Of a DNA stretch of 13,060 bases, positions 12,705-13,060 are shown one piece after another. Source of the stretch: Thermodesulfovibrio sp. (GTDB lineage Bacteria > Nitrospirota > Thermodesulfovibrionia > Thermodesulfovibrionales > JdFR-85); the NCBI GenBank assembly GCA_027050975.1, contig JALUAR010000158.1, positions 1 to 13,060 on the forward strand. The letters are read 5' to 3'. The position numbers and the translations under genes are program-made. The first letter of the stretch is position 1, and each line of letters begins with the position of its first letter. The notes under the pieces were generated by a model. That model was not told the DNA's origin and ran no database searches. It was given only the letters and a program-made list of their open reading frames with translations.

Positions 12705-13060
12705 TAATTTCGAAGGCCTGAAGTACATACATCCGTTGTCGGGGGCTTTTCATTGAAAAAAGCATAAACTCTCCAAAACTGTAATAGGAAAAATCAGTCT
12801 GCAGGAGCCTCTACCTCTGCAAGAAAAGCTTTATCTCAAGTATCTCTATTGACTGGAAAATACCCTCCACGCCGAAGCCTTATCTTCTCTATCCTACGAT
12901 TGAAGTTCTCTGCTATAGGACAAGAGGAAGAGCCTATCGTAAGAATGATTCCTCTCATGTGGAACAAAAGACCTACAATGTTTATAGATCGATCGAAGAA
13001 AGGGCAACTTTTAAGAAGAGGTTATCAAGAGAATGGGAATAATGACATGTAGTCAATATG
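12705..13060 (+). other. Gene-free tail with a possible decayed coding remnant
   Basis: No gene with a credible start lies here. One frame is open from 12788 to the TAA at 13040-13042 (84 codons, no ATG with ribosome site). Its end reads TYNVYRSIEERATFKKRLSR, loosely like the Y-R-E-K region near the C-terminus of IS4/IS5-group transposases, though the spacings are each off by about one residue. Another frame, open from TTG 12849 to 13052, is basic and featureless. A weak stem GCTTTT/AAAAGC at 12746-12764 has no T tract. At the very end, GACATGTAGTCAATA (13044-13058) partly repeats GACATGTCAATA near 4676. Confidence 0.3.

Noticed and set aside
12849..13052. A 67-codon frame starting with TTG after subunit D
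   Set aside because: No ribosome site, no family features, basic random-like composition, and an alternative frame over the same DNA looks more protein-like.
1..13060. CRISPR array, complete insertion sequence or rRNA genes
   Set aside because: No regularly spaced repeats, no intact transposase with paired ends and no rRNA-like sequence were seen on either strand.

Overview
The window reads as chromosomal DNA of a Gram-negative bacterium. It encodes a secreted outer-membrane beta-barrel protein (so two membranes), uses bacterial Shine-Dalgarno sites and rho-independent terminators, and carries a bacterial manganese riboswitch. Arginine is written mostly AGA/AGG and the DNA leans to A+T. TIGR04219-type porin-like proteins together with an archaeal-order V/A-ATPase operon would fit Nitrospirota or deltaproteobacterial-grade lineages, but the taxon is an inference and not proven here.

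Left part (1-4570): three independent transcription units, all rightward. (i) 145-903, an outer-membrane beta-barrel protein with extended -10 promoter and its own terminator. (ii) 1148-1318, a 56-residue hydrophilic small protein that is not in any family I recognise, with promoter, very strong ribosome binding site and terminator. (iii) A yybP-ykoY (manganese) riboswitch at about 1519-1620, whose 3' strand overlaps an intrinsic terminator, followed by a P2A-type cation ATPase (1809-4463, TTG start). The riboswitch predicts that the pump exports Mn2+ (possibly also Ca2+) and is switched on when Mn2+ is high.

Junction (4541-4852): a strong hairpin terminator, then the 3' half of a tRNA-Lys(CTT) gene on the minus strand (exactly tRNA positions 32-76 including CCA), with no matching 5' half. 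The terminator is oriented best for that leftward tRNA. This is the classic look of the displaced end of an element integrated into a tRNA gene. Beyond it lie a possible promoter and short debris that could be insertion-sequence remnants.

Right part (4853-12704): a complete nine-gene V/A-type (rotary) ATPase operon in the archaeal order H-I-K-E-C-F-A-B-D, tightly packed with several ATGA overlaps. I+K form the membrane ion channel and rotor ring, H+E the peripheral stalks, C+F+D the central stalk, and A3B3 the catalytic head. The c subunit is a single 72-residue hairpin (one carboxylate per hairpin), and subunit A has an unusual P-loop and a short C-terminus. Whether it makes or consumes ATP, and whether it moves H+ or Na+, cannot be decided from the window. 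After the operon, 12705-13060 holds no convincing gene, only an open frame with a weak transposase-like look. The tRNA remnant on the left and debris on both sides make it plausible that the whole ATPase operon sits in an acquired block.
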